Assembly: GCA_023664485.1 (NCBI GenBank)
Contig: JAMPFK010000005.1
Span: 55,638-119,637 of the forward strand
DNA length: 64,000 bases
From: Bacteroides fragilis
GTDB taxonomy: Bacteria; Bacillota; Clostridia; Lachnospirales; Lachnospiraceae
Reading direction: 5' to 3'
Shown piece after piece: positions 33,301-41,953 of the stretch. The position numbers and the translations under genes are program-made. The first letter of the stretch is position 1. Every line of letters starts with the position of its first letter. The notes below the pieces were generated by a model. It saw nothing but the letters and a program-made list of their open reading frames with translations. It was not told the DNA's origin and did not search any database.

Positions 33301-35160
33301 ATGGAAAATAAGTTTATTGTGAACATCATCCATCGTCCGGAGATGGTTCCCGAATATGCGGAGAAAGTGACCGGGCACGGAAAAGAAGAGGACATCGGCC
33401 GTAAGGCCCTGCTGACGGAATCGCTGGATATTTTCAGGACACAGCAGGCGATCGCGCATAAAAACGGTCTGAAAACAACCATCCAGATGACGTATGCGTC
33501 TTTATTCAACGATGAGGCCGTGGAGCTTGCGAAAGCCGACCATGAGAAATATGGGGACGAAATCGCTCTGTCGCTGTTAGGGCTGCCCTGCAGGGAGTTC
33601 CGAGAAAAATACAAAACAAAGGATTTCTGCATCTGGATGTTCTCAATGGAGGACAAAAAATCCATCGTTGACGACGTGTTCGGCAAGTTTTACGACCGCT
33701 TCGGCTTTTACCCGGAATCGACGGGTTCCTATTATATGGATGCCGATCTTGTGAATTATATCAAAGAAAAATATCCGATGATCAAGTGCGCGGTCGCTAC
33801 CTGCTGGGAGGAGGGGCCGAAAGCATACCACACCTGCAATAACTCCTGGTATACCTTTATGGACGGCGGCCCGTGGGCACCCTGGATTCCGAGCAGGCAG
33901 AACGTGCATGCGCCCGCCGCAAATGCAGAAGAGGACAGCGGCATCGTGGCGATTCCACATCTGTCGAGGGATCTGATCGCGTGCTATGACGGCAACGGCT
34001 CCAATTTCGGAACCCATCCGCAGAACGTACTGCGCAGCATGAGCTATGATTCCAAAACATGGGAATTCCCTTATTTGTACAATCTGATCGATCAGTACCG
34101 CGATCTCGCAAAATATAACAATGGTTATGCTTACAATATGATGTTCGTAGGGCCCGGCTGGATGAATAAGATGGGCCGCTGGGAAGCGCCTTATGAACTG
34201 CTTCTGAAATCCTACGAAGACGGCATGGCATACTACGGCCGGCTGAAAAAGGAAGGGAAGCTGGACGATATGACGATGGCGGAGTTCGCCGATTACTATC
34301 GCCGGAAAAAGACACTGACGGAGCCGGAATGCGCGCTTTGGAGAGATATTCTGTACGGTTCGGAAAAACAGCTGTTCTGGTACTGCGACCCGTTCATGAG
34401 AGTCTGCGTGAACATGGACCAGGGCGGAGCCATCGTCGATTTAAGGCCTTATGCGGCGAAACTGGAATGGCCTGTCGGCATCGGCACAAAGCATGTCACG
34501 GACGCTTCCTATCCGTTCCTGATTCAGGAAAAATACAGAGCGGGATATTTTACCCATTATGCGGGGGAAGGGACCGTCAGAAGCGCGAAGCTGACTTATA
34601 AGGGCGAAGAGGTGGATCTGTGCCTGTGCAGGACGAAAGCGCATTTTTCGGAAGAGAAAAAGGATTTACAGGAAGGTAAAACAAGGATTCTGACGCTCGA
34701 CCCGGTGGATATCGAATTCTATGACCTGACCGTGAAGTTACAGACGAAGATTTACTTTGAAGAGGGAAGCTCCAATGTGAAGATCGAGAGAAATATTCTG
34801 GAAATGAGCGACCCGGATGCGGAAGTGGAAATCAACGAATATATGGTCGCATGTTACGGCACGACGGAATATTCCGAGGATATGAGCAATATTACGCTGA
34901 CCTGTATCGGCGATGCAGAGAGCAAAGAAATCAGATATGCTTACAAATGCCGCGAAGAGCGGATGGAGGGCGCGAAGGAAGTCGTTTCCGTCATTCCTGA
35001 AATCGAGACAAGGGTTTCTTTAAGCTGTGAGAAAAAAGAGGCGGTCGGCTATATCAGAGAAGGTTATGCTTTCTCACCGATGTTCACATTGGGATATACG
35101 GCCAAATTGAAAGATAAGGAGGTATTTGCAACATGGCTCAATCTGGCAAAGGCAGATTAA
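33301..35160 (+). CDS. Unassigned 619-residue protein of the galactan locus
   Basis: 619 residues from ATG 33301 with GGAGG at five-base spacing. No signal peptide. The first 300 residues alternate strands and helices and include FVGPGWMNKMGRWEAPYELL, IVDDVFGKFYDRFGFYPES, SYYMDADLVNYIKEKYP and AIPHLSRDLIACYDG. This recalls polysaccharide-deacetylase or GH57-like barrels, but I see no complete catalytic motif. Residues after about 380 look like a beta-sandwich (VKLQTKIYFEEGSSNVKIER). It is first in a LacI-controlled operon before a zinc ribbon and GH53. It may be a new glycoside-active enzyme family; the assignment is speculative. Confidence 0.65.
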   Translation: MENKFIVNIIHRPEMVPEYAEKVTGHGKEEDIGRKALLTESLDIFRTQQAIAHKNGLKTTIQMTYASLFNDEAVELAKADHEKYGDEIALSLLGLPCREFREKYKTKDFCIWMFSMEDKKSIVDDVFGKFYDRFGFYPESTGSYYMDADLVNYIKEKYPMIKCAVATCWEEGPKAYHTCNNSWYTFMDGGPWAPWIPSRQNVHAPAANAEEDSGIVAIPHLSRDLIACYDGNGSNFGTHPQNVLRSMSYDSKTWEFPYLYNLIDQYRDLAKYNNGYAYNMMFVGPGWMNKMGRWEAPYELLLKSYEDGMAYYGRLKKEGKLDDMTMAEFADYYRRKKTLTEPECALWRDILYGSEKQLFWYCDPFMRVCVNMDQGGAIVDLRPYAAKLEWPVGIGTKHVTDASYPFLIQEKYRAGYFTHYAGEGTVRSAKLTYKGEEVDLCLCRTKAHFSEEKKDLQEGKTRILTLDPVDIEFYDLTVKLQTKIYFEEGSSNVKIERNILEMSDPDAEVEINEYMVACYGTTEYSEDMSNITLTCIGDAESKEIRYAYKCREERMEGAKEVVSVIPEIETRVSLSCEKKEAVGYIREGYAFSPMFTLGYTAKLKDKEVFATWLNLAKAD

Positions 35161-35351
35161 ATTACAGGTGTCCTTCCTGTTTTATGCGGGATTTGGATAT
35201 CGATATGTTCTATGATAAAGAGAAAAAGGAATATCACTGCATCCGCTGCCAGTATGTGGGAACGGAAGAAGATGTCCTGGAGAAAAACGAGCTGGTGAGG
35301 TTCCGGTATAAGGACGCGATGAAGCGGTTCACGAAGTTCGATTTTGATTAA
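35133..35351 (+). CDS. Small zinc-ribbon protein
   Basis: 72 residues that start 28 bases inside the end of the preceding gene, with AGGAGG at 35117-35122 inside that gene. Two Cys pairs, CPSC (residues 13-16) and CIRC (36-39), form a zinc ribbon; the rest is basic and acidic helix (LVRFRYKDAMKRFTKF). There is no DNA-binding helix. The overlap implies coupled translation with the unknown protein. The role in a carbohydrate operon is unexplained; it could be an accessory to the unknown enzyme. Confidence 0.65.
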   Translation: MAQSGKGRLNYRCPSCFMRDLDIDMFYDKEKKEYHCIRCQYVGTEEDVLEKNELVRFRYKDAMKRFTKFDFD

Positions 35352-35416
35352 AAGAACGGACGGGCCATTCTTCCGGAGTGAGATTAGAAGAAAAGATAAT
35401 TGGAGATAGATAACAG

Positions 35417-36523
35417 ATGAAATTTTTAAAAGGCGTGGATATTTCCACACTGAAGGAGGTGGAAAGCCTGGGCGGGCGTTTCTTCGATAAGGGGCGGGAG
35501 AAGGATTTATTCGATATCCTGGCGGGCTATGATATCAATGCGGTCAGGCTCCGGCTGTGGAATAACCCTTATGCGGAGGACGGGGAGCCGTTCGGGGCCG
35601 GTACGAACGACCTGCAGACGACGATAGAGCTGGCCGGAAGGGCGCGGGCAAAAGGCATGGAGGTGCTGCTCGATTTCCATTACAGCGATTTCTGGGCTGA
35701 TCCCGGCAAACAGCGGATTCCAAGGGCATGGCAGGGCATGAGTCCAGAAGAGCTGGAAGAGGCGGTCTGCCGGTATACGAAAGAGACGCTGGAAGCCATG
35801 CGGGAAGCGGACGTTTTTCCGACATTGGTACAGATTGGGAACGAAGTAACGAACGGCATCTTATGGCCGCATGGCAGAGTGCCGGAGTACGATAATCTGG
35901 CGCGGCTTTTAAATGCCGGCATCCGCGGGGCAAGAGCCGTGGATAAGGATATTCCGCTGATGATTCATCTGGATAACGGCGGGAACAATGCGCTTTACCG
36001 GGAGTGGTTCGACCACTTTATGGAAAAAGGTGAGGATTTCCAGATCATCGGCCTGTCCTATTATCCTTTCTGGCATGGGACGCTGGACGATCTGGCGGAT
36101 AATATGAACGATATCGCCGGACGGTACGGCAAGGAGCTGATGCTCGCGGAAGTATCGACGGCCTATACGATGGAAGATTATGCCGCTTATGAAAAGCTGG
36201 CGCCGCATGAGCGAAAAGGAATGGCGGCGAAGCCGGAGCTTGCCGCGAAGGTGCCCTATCCGATGACAAAGGAAGGGCAGAAGCAGTTTCTGTTAGATTT
36301 ATTTGAAAAAATGAAACAGGTGCCGGGCGGAAAGGTCAGGGGATATTTCTACTGGGAGGCCGCATGGATCCCGGCGGCCGGCTCCGGCTGGGCAACCGAA
36401 GCCGCTATTGCCTATATGGGCGAAAAAGGGCCGGGAGGTAATGAATGGGCCAATCAGGCGCTGTTCGATTATGATGGGAACGCACTGCCCGCGCTGGAAG
36501 CAATCAGGGATTTTGACTTCTGA
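35417..36523 (+). CDS. GH53 endo-beta-1,4-galactanase
   Basis: 368 residues without a signal peptide. It begins FLKGVDISTLKEVESLGGRFFD, a GH53 hallmark, and has INAVRLRLWNNPY, LLDFHYSDFWADPGKQRIP, acid/base Glu143 in LVQIGNEVTNGILWP and nucleophile Glu245 in LMLAEVSTAY. The enzyme cuts beta-1,4-galactan, typically pectic arabinogalactan; most are secreted, so a cytoplasmic form suggests it acts on imported galacto-oligosaccharides. It follows the zinc ribbon by 65 bases, in the operator-controlled unit, and its 3' end overlaps the convergent LacI gene by 20 bases. Confidence 0.9.
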   Translation: MKFLKGVDISTLKEVESLGGRFFDKGREKDLFDILAGYDINAVRLRLWNNPYAEDGEPFGAGTNDLQTTIELAGRARAKGMEVLLDFHYSDFWADPGKQRIPRAWQGMSPEELEEAVCRYTKETLEAMREADVFPTLVQIGNEVTNGILWPHGRVPEYDNLARLLNAGIRGARAVDKDIPLMIHLDNGGNNALYREWFDHFMEKGEDFQIIGLSYYPFWHGTLDDLADNMNDIAGRYGKELMLAEVSTAYTMEDYAAYEKLAPHERKGMAAKPELAAKVPYPMTKEGQKQFLLDLFEKMKQVPGGKVRGYFYWEAAWIPAAGSGWATEAAIAYMGEKGPGGNEWANQALFDYDGNALPALEAIRDFDF

Positions 36524-37508
36524 CGGGGGCAGTCGAGGAGCGGACGATGAGCTGCGGGCGCAGCAGGTTCTTGCTGACAGAAACGTGGTTGATGACGGAA
36601 TGAAGCGTATAAAAACCGCATTTGCCGAGTTCAATCCGATCCTGTCGTATGGTCGTCAGAGGGGGATTTAATTTGGCGGAGACCGGAATGTCGTCGAAAC
36701 CGATGATACTGACGTCCTCCGGGACCCGGTAGCCGTTCGCCAGGCATTCTTCCAGCGCGCCGGAGGCGAGCAGGTCGTTGCCGCAGACGATGGCGGTAGC
36801 GCCGAGAGAGAGCAGATTCGCGACATGGTCTTTGGCGGCCGCGGCCACATAGTAGCCGTAGGGCATCCATTTTTCGTTGATTTTCAGACCGTGGGCGTTC
36901 ATACTGTCGATATAAGCCTGCCGCCGCTGTTCCGTGATCATGGAATGGGCGGAACCGTTCAGCAGGGCGATTTTCCGGTGGCCGAGCGCGAGGAGATGTT
37001 CGATGGCATCGTCGATGCCTTCGAAGCTGTCGGTGCCGATATAGCTGACATTGGGGTTCTTGCGGATATAATTATCGAAAAGGGTGGTCGGGATGGATGT
37101 GCCGTGAAGCTGGGCAAGCCAGGCGTCCTGCAGGGCAAAGCCGACGAAAAAGGCGCCCATATATCCGTTCTTCAGCATAAAGGTATCGTATTTTTCAGCT
37201 GCCTGGAAAGCGGGAGTAACGGGCATGACGGTAACGCTGTACTGCGCCGGATATGCCGCCTGTCTGAAACCGAGAATGATGTCGTAGCCGAACTGTTCGG
37301 AGGTTTCATAACCCATGTTCTCGATGAAGATACAGAGCTTTCCCGACTCGCGGGCGCGCATCTGCCTGGGCGTATACCCCATCTCGACGGCGGTATCCAG
37401 TACGGTCTGACGAAGCTGTTCACTGATGTCGCTGGCGCCGTTCAGCCCTTTGGAAACGGTGCTGACGGAAACGCCGAGCCGCTTTGCGATGTCTTTGATT
37501 GTAGCCAT
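36504..37508 (-). CDS. LacI-family transcriptional regulator (second)
   Basis: 334 residues from ATG 37508; a TTG at 37523 is less likely. The N-terminus is a standard LacI head: ATIKDIAKRLGVSVSTVSKGL, then hinge YTPRQMRARESGKLCIFIE. The core includes VSYIGTDSFEGIDDAIEHLL, HRKIALLNGS and the C-terminal DDIPVSAKLNPPLTTIRQ, the usual effector-domain pattern. It is divergent from the sugar ABC importer at 37866 and should bind the 14-base site 37734-37747 in front of it. Its sugar effector is not readable. The 3' end overlaps GH53 convergently. Confidence 0.88.
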   Translation of the reverse strand: MATIKDIAKRLGVSVSTVSKGLNGASDISEQLRQTVLDTAVEMGYTPRQMRARESGKLCIFIENMGYETSEQFGYDIILGFRQAAYPAQYSVTVMPVTPAFQAAEKYDTFMLKNGYMGAFFVGFALQDAWLAQLHGTSIPTTLFDNYIRKNPNVSYIGTDSFEGIDDAIEHLLALGHRKIALLNGSAHSMITEQRRQAYIDSMNAHGLKINEKWMPYGYYVAAAAKDHVANLLSLGATAIVCGNDLLASGALEECLANGYRVPEDVSIIGFDDIPVSAKLNPPLTTIRQDRIELGKCGFYTLHSVINHVSVSKNLLRPQLIVRSSTAPVRSQNP

Positions 37509-37695
37509 AGAAGTTTTCCCCAATTTTATTTGATATCAGATTTTCCGGACAGAATTTTCTGTCAGAGTCTTATCATTATATAAAAAAAAAATCGAATTTT
37601 CAAGGAAAAAGAGGAATGATTGGCATAATGACCAAAAATGATCCTGAAAATCCGTCAAAAAAGGCAAAAAAAGGATACCAAAATAGAAAGGATAG

Positions 37696-37724
37696 TTGAC
37701 AAAACGCCATAATTGGTGTTATAT
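37696..37724 (+). promoter_or_regulatory. Promoter of the sugar importer operon
   Basis: TTGACA (37696-37701), 17-base spacer and TTATAT (37719-37724). Confidence 0.65.
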
Positions 37725-37733
37725 TTACTTTGC

Positions 37734-37747
37734 TCGAAAGTTTACGA
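37734..37747 (+). promoter_or_regulatory. LacI-like operator of the sugar importer
   Basis: TCGAAAGTTTACGA is an imperfect palindrome ten bases after the -10, resembling LacI/MalR-type sites with outer TCG and CGA. It differs from the operator of the galactoside locus. Confidence 0.5.
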
Positions 37748-37865
37748 AAATATTTTCCGCAATGTTTCGCAGATGATACAGGGAGCGCCGTAGAAATGTT
37801 ATAAGATGTGGCGGCACATTTTATATAAAGCAGTAAAAAGTATTAAAGAGAGAGAGGAAAAAGTT

Positions 37866-39233
37866 ATGAAGAAAAAAGTATTAGCAGCATTACTTGCAAC
37901 ATCCATGGTTGCTGCAAGTCTTGTCGGATGCGGAAACGAGGCGGGGGGGGACACTTCAGCCGATAATTCCGCGGCAACAACAGACAATACCGCAGCGGCA
38001 GACAACTCTGCGGCAGCAGACAACACCGCAGCGGCGGACAATACCGCGGCGGCAGACAGCTCTGCAGCATCCTCCGACGATCCGGTCTCAAACCTGATCG
38101 CGGCGACAACGGATACGGTAAAGCTTACCGTATGGGCATCCGAAGAGGACCAGACCTTGACAACACAGCTTCTTGAAGATTTCAAAGCGGCATATCCCGA
38201 TGTGACATTTGATATCACACTCGGTTCTGAATCCGAATCTACGGCAAAAGATACGATTCTGACAGACGTAGAGGCAGCGGCGGATGTATTTGCATTTGCT
38301 GATGACCAGATCAACGAACTCGTTCAGGCGGGCGCGCTTCAGCCGGTAGCGGCTACCTATACTTATGACGTAGCGGGCGCAAATGCGGCAGGCGCAGTTG
38401 ATGCGGCGACGGTAAACGGTACATTATACGCATATCCGATGACAGCGGATAACGGATATTTCATGTTCTATGACGCTTCCGTATTCACAGAGGACGATGT
38501 AAAGTCTCTTGAGAAAATGATAGAAGTAGCGGATGCGGCAGGCAAGAAGATCGCAATGGACGTTTCCAACGGCTGGTATATTTACGCATTCTTCCAGGGC
38601 GCGGGACTCGAACTGACACTGAACGACGACGGTTCCAACAATTGTACATGGAATGCGGCAGGCGGAACTGACGTAGCGCAGTCGATCGTAGATCTGTTCG
38701 GTTCCAACGTACTGGTGGATATGAGCGATGAAGAAATGGCAACGGCCATTGCGGAGGGCACCGTAGCAGCGGCAGTAAACGGAACATGGAGAGCGGAAAC
38801 GGCATCCGACGCATGGGGCGAGAACTATGCGGCTACCAAACTTCCTACCTTCAGCGTAGCAGGCAAGGACTGCCAGATGTCCTCCTATTCAGGATACAAA
38901 CTGATCGGCGTAAATCCTTATTCCGCAAATGTCGGCTGGTCGATGCTGCTTGCAGAGTTCCTGACCAATGAAGCATCTCAGACGGCAAGATTTGAAGCAA
39001 GAGGCCTTGGCCCTGCAAATATCGCTGCAGCATCCTCCGATGCAGTTCAGGCTGATCCGGCGATCTCCGCTCTGGCGGCACAGGCAGCGTATGCGACGCC
39101 TCAGCGTGTAGGCGGCAACTTCTGGGCACCGGCAGAGACATTAGGACAGATCCTCGCTGACGGCAGCGCAGGTTCCGACCTTCAGAGCGTACTGGATACC
39201 GCGGTAGAAGGTATTATGGCTCCAATCGAATAA
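37866..39233 (+). CDS. Sugar ABC importer solute-binding lipoprotein
   Basis: 455 residues from ATG 37866 with AGAGGAAA upstream. The signal ends in a lipobox (SLVGC) at Cys20. A low-complexity linker follows, repeats of DNTAAA and DNSAAA, then a family-1 solute-binding fold: VKLTVWASEEDQTLTTQLLEDFKAAYP, ADVFAFADDQINELVQAGAL and YAYPMTADNGYFMFYDASVF. It captures an oligosaccharide and passes it to the two permeases downstream. The nearby GH13 lipoprotein suggests maltodextrin or related alpha-glucan, but galactosides are possible. No ATPase gene is present; like many such importers it probably uses a shared MsmK-type ATPase. Confidence 0.87.
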   Translation: MKKKVLAALLATSMVAASLVGCGNEAGGDTSADNSAATTDNTAAADNSAAADNTAAADNTAAADSSAASSDDPVSNLIAATTDTVKLTVWASEEDQTLTTQLLEDFKAAYPDVTFDITLGSESESTAKDTILTDVEAAADVFAFADDQINELVQAGALQPVAATYTYDVAGANAAGAVDAATVNGTLYAYPMTADNGYFMFYDASVFTEDDVKSLEKMIEVADAAGKKIAMDVSNGWYIYAFFQGAGLELTLNDDGSNNCTWNAAGGTDVAQSIVDLFGSNVLVDMSDEEMATAIAEGTVAAAVNGTWRAETASDAWGENYAATKLPTFSVAGKDCQMSSYSGYKLIGVNPYSANVGWSMLLAEFLTNEASQTARFEARGLGPANIAAASSDAVQADPAISALAAQAAYATPQRVGGNFWAPAETLGQILADGSAGSDLQSVLDTAVEGIMAPIE

Positions 39234-39260
39234 ATTCGGGTTACTATCTATCGACTTTTG

Positions 39261-39294
39261 ATACCCCGCAGCCTTTAGCCGGGATGCGGGGTAT
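39261..39294 (+). terminator. Partial terminator between binding protein and permeases
   Basis: ATACCCCGCA (39261-39270) pairs perfectly with 39285-39294 and is followed by ATTAAATC with few T residues. Such a stem may keep permease expression below that of the binding protein. Confidence 0.6.
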
Positions 39295-39351
39295 TATTAA
39301 ATCATTCTTATCTGGAAAAATCATACAAAATAATTCTGAGAGGGGTTTCCT

Positions 39352-40779
39352 ATGAAGAATAAAAAGAAATTGAGCGGAAATTATTTTAAAGAATTCGGTA
39401 CAGCGGTAGCAAAAGGCGATATCGGGGTAAAATTATCCCTGCTCGTCATGGGGGCAGGCTATATTGCGAGAAAACAGATTATTAACGGGCTGATCATGAT
39501 AGCGCTGGAAGCTGTTTTTATCATAACATGCGTTTTTTATGCGGCTCCGAATCTGGCGAAATTCGGTACGTTGGGAACTGTTCAGTTTGAGCAGGTCTTT
39601 GACCCACTGACGATGACAAGTAAAGTAAATGATTATGATAACTCTTTTCTGATTTTGTTGAATTCCATTATTTCATTATTCATAATCGCGGCTTTTATTT
39701 TAGTATACATTGGAAATATCAAGGCTGTTTACCGCTTACAGGTGCGGAAAGAACAGGGAAAGCATATCAGTACTTTCCGGGAAGACATTCGCGCATTGTT
39801 CAATGAAAAATTTCATATTACTTTGCTGACACTGCCCTGTCTTGGCATTATCCTGATGAATATCATACCGATTCTGGTATTGGTCGCGGTAGCGTTCACC
39901 AATTATGACCAGCAGCATATGCCGCCCAGCGCGCTGTTTACCTGGGTAGGCTTTAGGAACTTCAAGCAGCTTTTTACCAATTCAACGACGCTGACATTCG
40001 GTTATTCCTTCGGAAAAATCCTGATCTGGACGCTGGAATGGGCGGTATTGGCTACCTTGACGACCTTTATCGGCGGTATTTTGATGGCGCAGTTCATCAA
40101 TAATAAGAAAACAAAGCTTCCGAAATTGTGGAGGACCCTGTTCATGGTCGCAATAGCGGTGCCGCAGTTCGTTACGCTGCTGCTCGTCCGTAACTTCTTC
40201 GCGGACAGCGGTATTGTCAATACGTTCTGCTCTACGATCGGCCTGACAGACTTTTTAAAGAGCGTCGGCCTGGTAAATGCGAACCTGACATATATCCCGT
40301 TCCTGACGAATCCGACATGGGCAAAGGTCATGATCGTCATTATCAATATCTGGGTAGGCGTTCCCTATCAGATGCTGATCGCGACGGGCGTTCTGATGAA
40401 TATCCCGGTAGACCAGCTGGAAAGCGCAAGAATCGACGGCGCGAACAGTTTCCAGATCTTCTGGAAGATCACGATGCCGTATGTTCTCTTTATTACGGGA
40501 CCGAGCCTTATTACGGATTTTGTAAAGAATATTAACAACTTCAATGTTATCTACCTGCTGACGCAGGACGTATATGTTACATCCGACCAGCTGCTCGCGA
40601 ACTCCAATGCGAAAGAAGTGGATCTGCTCGTGACCTGGCTGTTCAGGCTGACGAATGAATATTATAACTATAAGATAGCATCTGTAATTGGTATTCTCGT
40701 ATTTATTATCTGTGCGGCGTTTACGCTCGTTACCTTTACACAGACGATCAAAGGCAATAGAGAGGAGGATTTCCGATAA
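39352..40779 (+). CDS. Sugar ABC importer permease (MalF/GanP type)
   Basis: 475 residues, longer than typical sugar permeases and with the extra N-terminal region seen in MalF-like and GanP-like proteins. Several transmembrane segments are clear (IINGLIMIALEAVFIITCVFY, NSIISLFIIAAFILVYIG, ITLLTLPCLGIILMNIIPIL). The EAA-like cytoplasmic loop is VDQLESARIDGANSFQIFWKITMP around residue 365. It forms the transport channel with the next gene product, whose ATG overlaps its stop by one base. GAGAGGGG precedes ATG. The ATPase is encoded elsewhere. Confidence 0.88.
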   Translation: MKNKKKLSGNYFKEFGTAVAKGDIGVKLSLLVMGAGYIARKQIINGLIMIALEAVFIITCVFYAAPNLAKFGTLGTVQFEQVFDPLTMTSKVNDYDNSFLILLNSIISLFIIAAFILVYIGNIKAVYRLQVRKEQGKHISTFREDIRALFNEKFHITLLTLPCLGIILMNIIPILVLVAVAFTNYDQQHMPPSALFTWVGFRNFKQLFTNSTTLTFGYSFGKILIWTLEWAVLATLTTFIGGILMAQFINNKKTKLPKLWRTLFMVAIAVPQFVTLLLVRNFFADSGIVNTFCSTIGLTDFLKSVGLVNANLTYIPFLTNPTWAKVMIVIINIWVGVPYQMLIATGVLMNIPVDQLESARIDGANSFQIFWKITMPYVLFITGPSLITDFVKNINNFNVIYLLTQDVYVTSDQLLANSNAKEVDLLVTWLFRLTNEYYNYKIASVIGILVFIICAAFTLVTFTQTIKGNREEDFR

Positions 40780-41621
40780 TGAAAAAGACAGTAGGTTCAA
40801 TTATAAGACATTTGGTATTGGTATTCCTTGTCGTTATCTGGCTCGTACCGATTCTCTGGCTGTTGGTTACTTCTTTCAGCGCTTATAAAGGAATCAATAC
40901 GGCGCACTTCTTCCCGGAGCAATGGTCTCTGGAGAACTATAAGGTGCTGTTCTTACAGCCGGATTCCGTTGTACAGTATGGCGCGTGGTTCAAGAACACG
41001 CTGATCATCGCGATTTTCACATGTATCGTCTCCACCTCTTTTGTACTGATGGTCAGCTATACGATGAGCTGCCTGCGGTTCAAAGGCAGAAAAGGGCTGA
41101 TGAGCTTTGGCATTATTCTGAATATGTTTCCCGGCGTACTGTCCATGATCGCCGTATACTTCGTTATGAAGTCTATCGGGCTGACGAACAGCCATCTCGG
41201 TATGATCATCGTGTATTCCGCGGGATCCGGGCTTGGTTATCTGATCACCAAAGGCTTTATGGATACGATTTCGACGTCGCTTAGAGAAGCGGCATGGCTG
41301 GAAGGCGCCTCGGAGGCAACGATTTTCTTCAAGATCATCATTCCGTTGTCACAGCCGATCATTGTTTATACGATCATCAACTCCTTCCTCGTACCGTGGG
41401 GCGATTTCGTACTGGCAAAGCTGATGCTGAATTCCGGTATCGCGACGGACTGGACGATTGCGATCGGCCTGTTCAATATGCTGAATAAATCGTTGATCAA
41501 TAAATACTTCTCAATCTTCTGTGCGGGCGGCGTTATCGTATCTATCCCGATTTCCGCGTTGTTCGTGCTGATGCAGAAATTCTATGTAGAAGGTGTTACG
41601 GGCGGTTCTGTAAAAGGTTAA
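40779..41621 (+). CDS. Sugar ABC importer permease (MalG/GanQ type)
   Basis: 280 residues, usual length. The opening HLVLVFLVVIWLVPILWLLVTSFS is the first membrane helix; the EAA loop is SLREAAWLEGASEATIFFKIIIPLSQP (around residues 166-192). Six helices are predicted, ending YVEGVTGGSVKG. The start overlaps the upstream stop by one base, so the two permeases are cotranslated. It is the second half of the channel. A terminator follows the stop. Confidence 0.9.
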   Translation: MKKTVGSIIRHLVLVFLVVIWLVPILWLLVTSFSAYKGINTAHFFPEQWSLENYKVLFLQPDSVVQYGAWFKNTLIIAIFTCIVSTSFVLMVSYTMSCLRFKGRKGLMSFGIILNMFPGVLSMIAVYFVMKSIGLTNSHLGMIIVYSAGSGLGYLITKGFMDTISTSLREAAWLEGASEATIFFKIIIPLSQPIIVYTIINSFLVPWGDFVLAKLMLNSGIATDWTIAIGLFNMLNKSLINKYFSIFCAGGVIVSIPISALFVLMQKFYVEGVTGGSVKG

Positions 41622-41695
41622 AAAGGGAAGGACTTCTAAAGAGATTGCGATAGTGTTCTGTTTTATGAATAGAAATGAATAGAAAGAAACAGAAG

Positions 41696-41739
41696 TGCAG
41701 ACTGCTCCGTCTGAAGAGGAAAGGGGCGGTCTGCATTTT
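41696..41739 (+). terminator. Terminator after the permease genes
   Basis: TGCAGAC (41696-41702) pairs with GTCTGCA (41729-41735), with a 26-base loop and a TTTT tail. Confidence 0.6.
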
Positions 41740-41838
41740 CGAATTTGTTCCTGTCAGTCACAAATGTCGCAATTGGGTAAGAATGGAGGATTAGATTAAA
41801 AAATAATCCTGACAGCTTATTTTTCAACCGGCTATTTG

Positions 41839-41942
41839 TTTCTGAGCGAAAACAAATAGCCTTGATGGCAGACGGGAGAATCGCAATACTGCAAGCAGTA
41901 AGCGAATTCCCCGCCGCCTCTTCGCGTCAAGTCGCTCAGAAA
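41839..41942. repeat. 104-base nested palindrome upstream of GH13
   Basis: Outer arms TTTCTGAGCGA (41839-41849) and its complement (41932-41942) are perfect. Inside are TTGA/TCAA, GGGAGAATCGC with a near-complement GCGAATTCCCC, and a central ACTGC-AA-GCAGT hairpin. The right arm ends just before the ribosome site. Confidence 0.6.
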
Positions 41943-41953
41943 TGGAGATTAAT

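Larger units (their letters stand above)
37509..37865. other. Divergent control region between LacI and the sugar importer
   Basis: No gene fits these 357 bases. They are AT-rich, with a plus-strand promoter at 37696-37724 and a LacI-like operator at 37734-37747. Confidence 0.5.
41622..41953 (+). other. Permease-GH13 intergenic region
   Basis: Apart from the terminator and the palindromic element (listed separately), the region holds an AGGATTA/TAATCCT hairpin at 41787-41810 and a 12-bp stem (41830-41841 with 41850-41861). I see no clear promoter and no coding frame. Confidence 0.4.
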
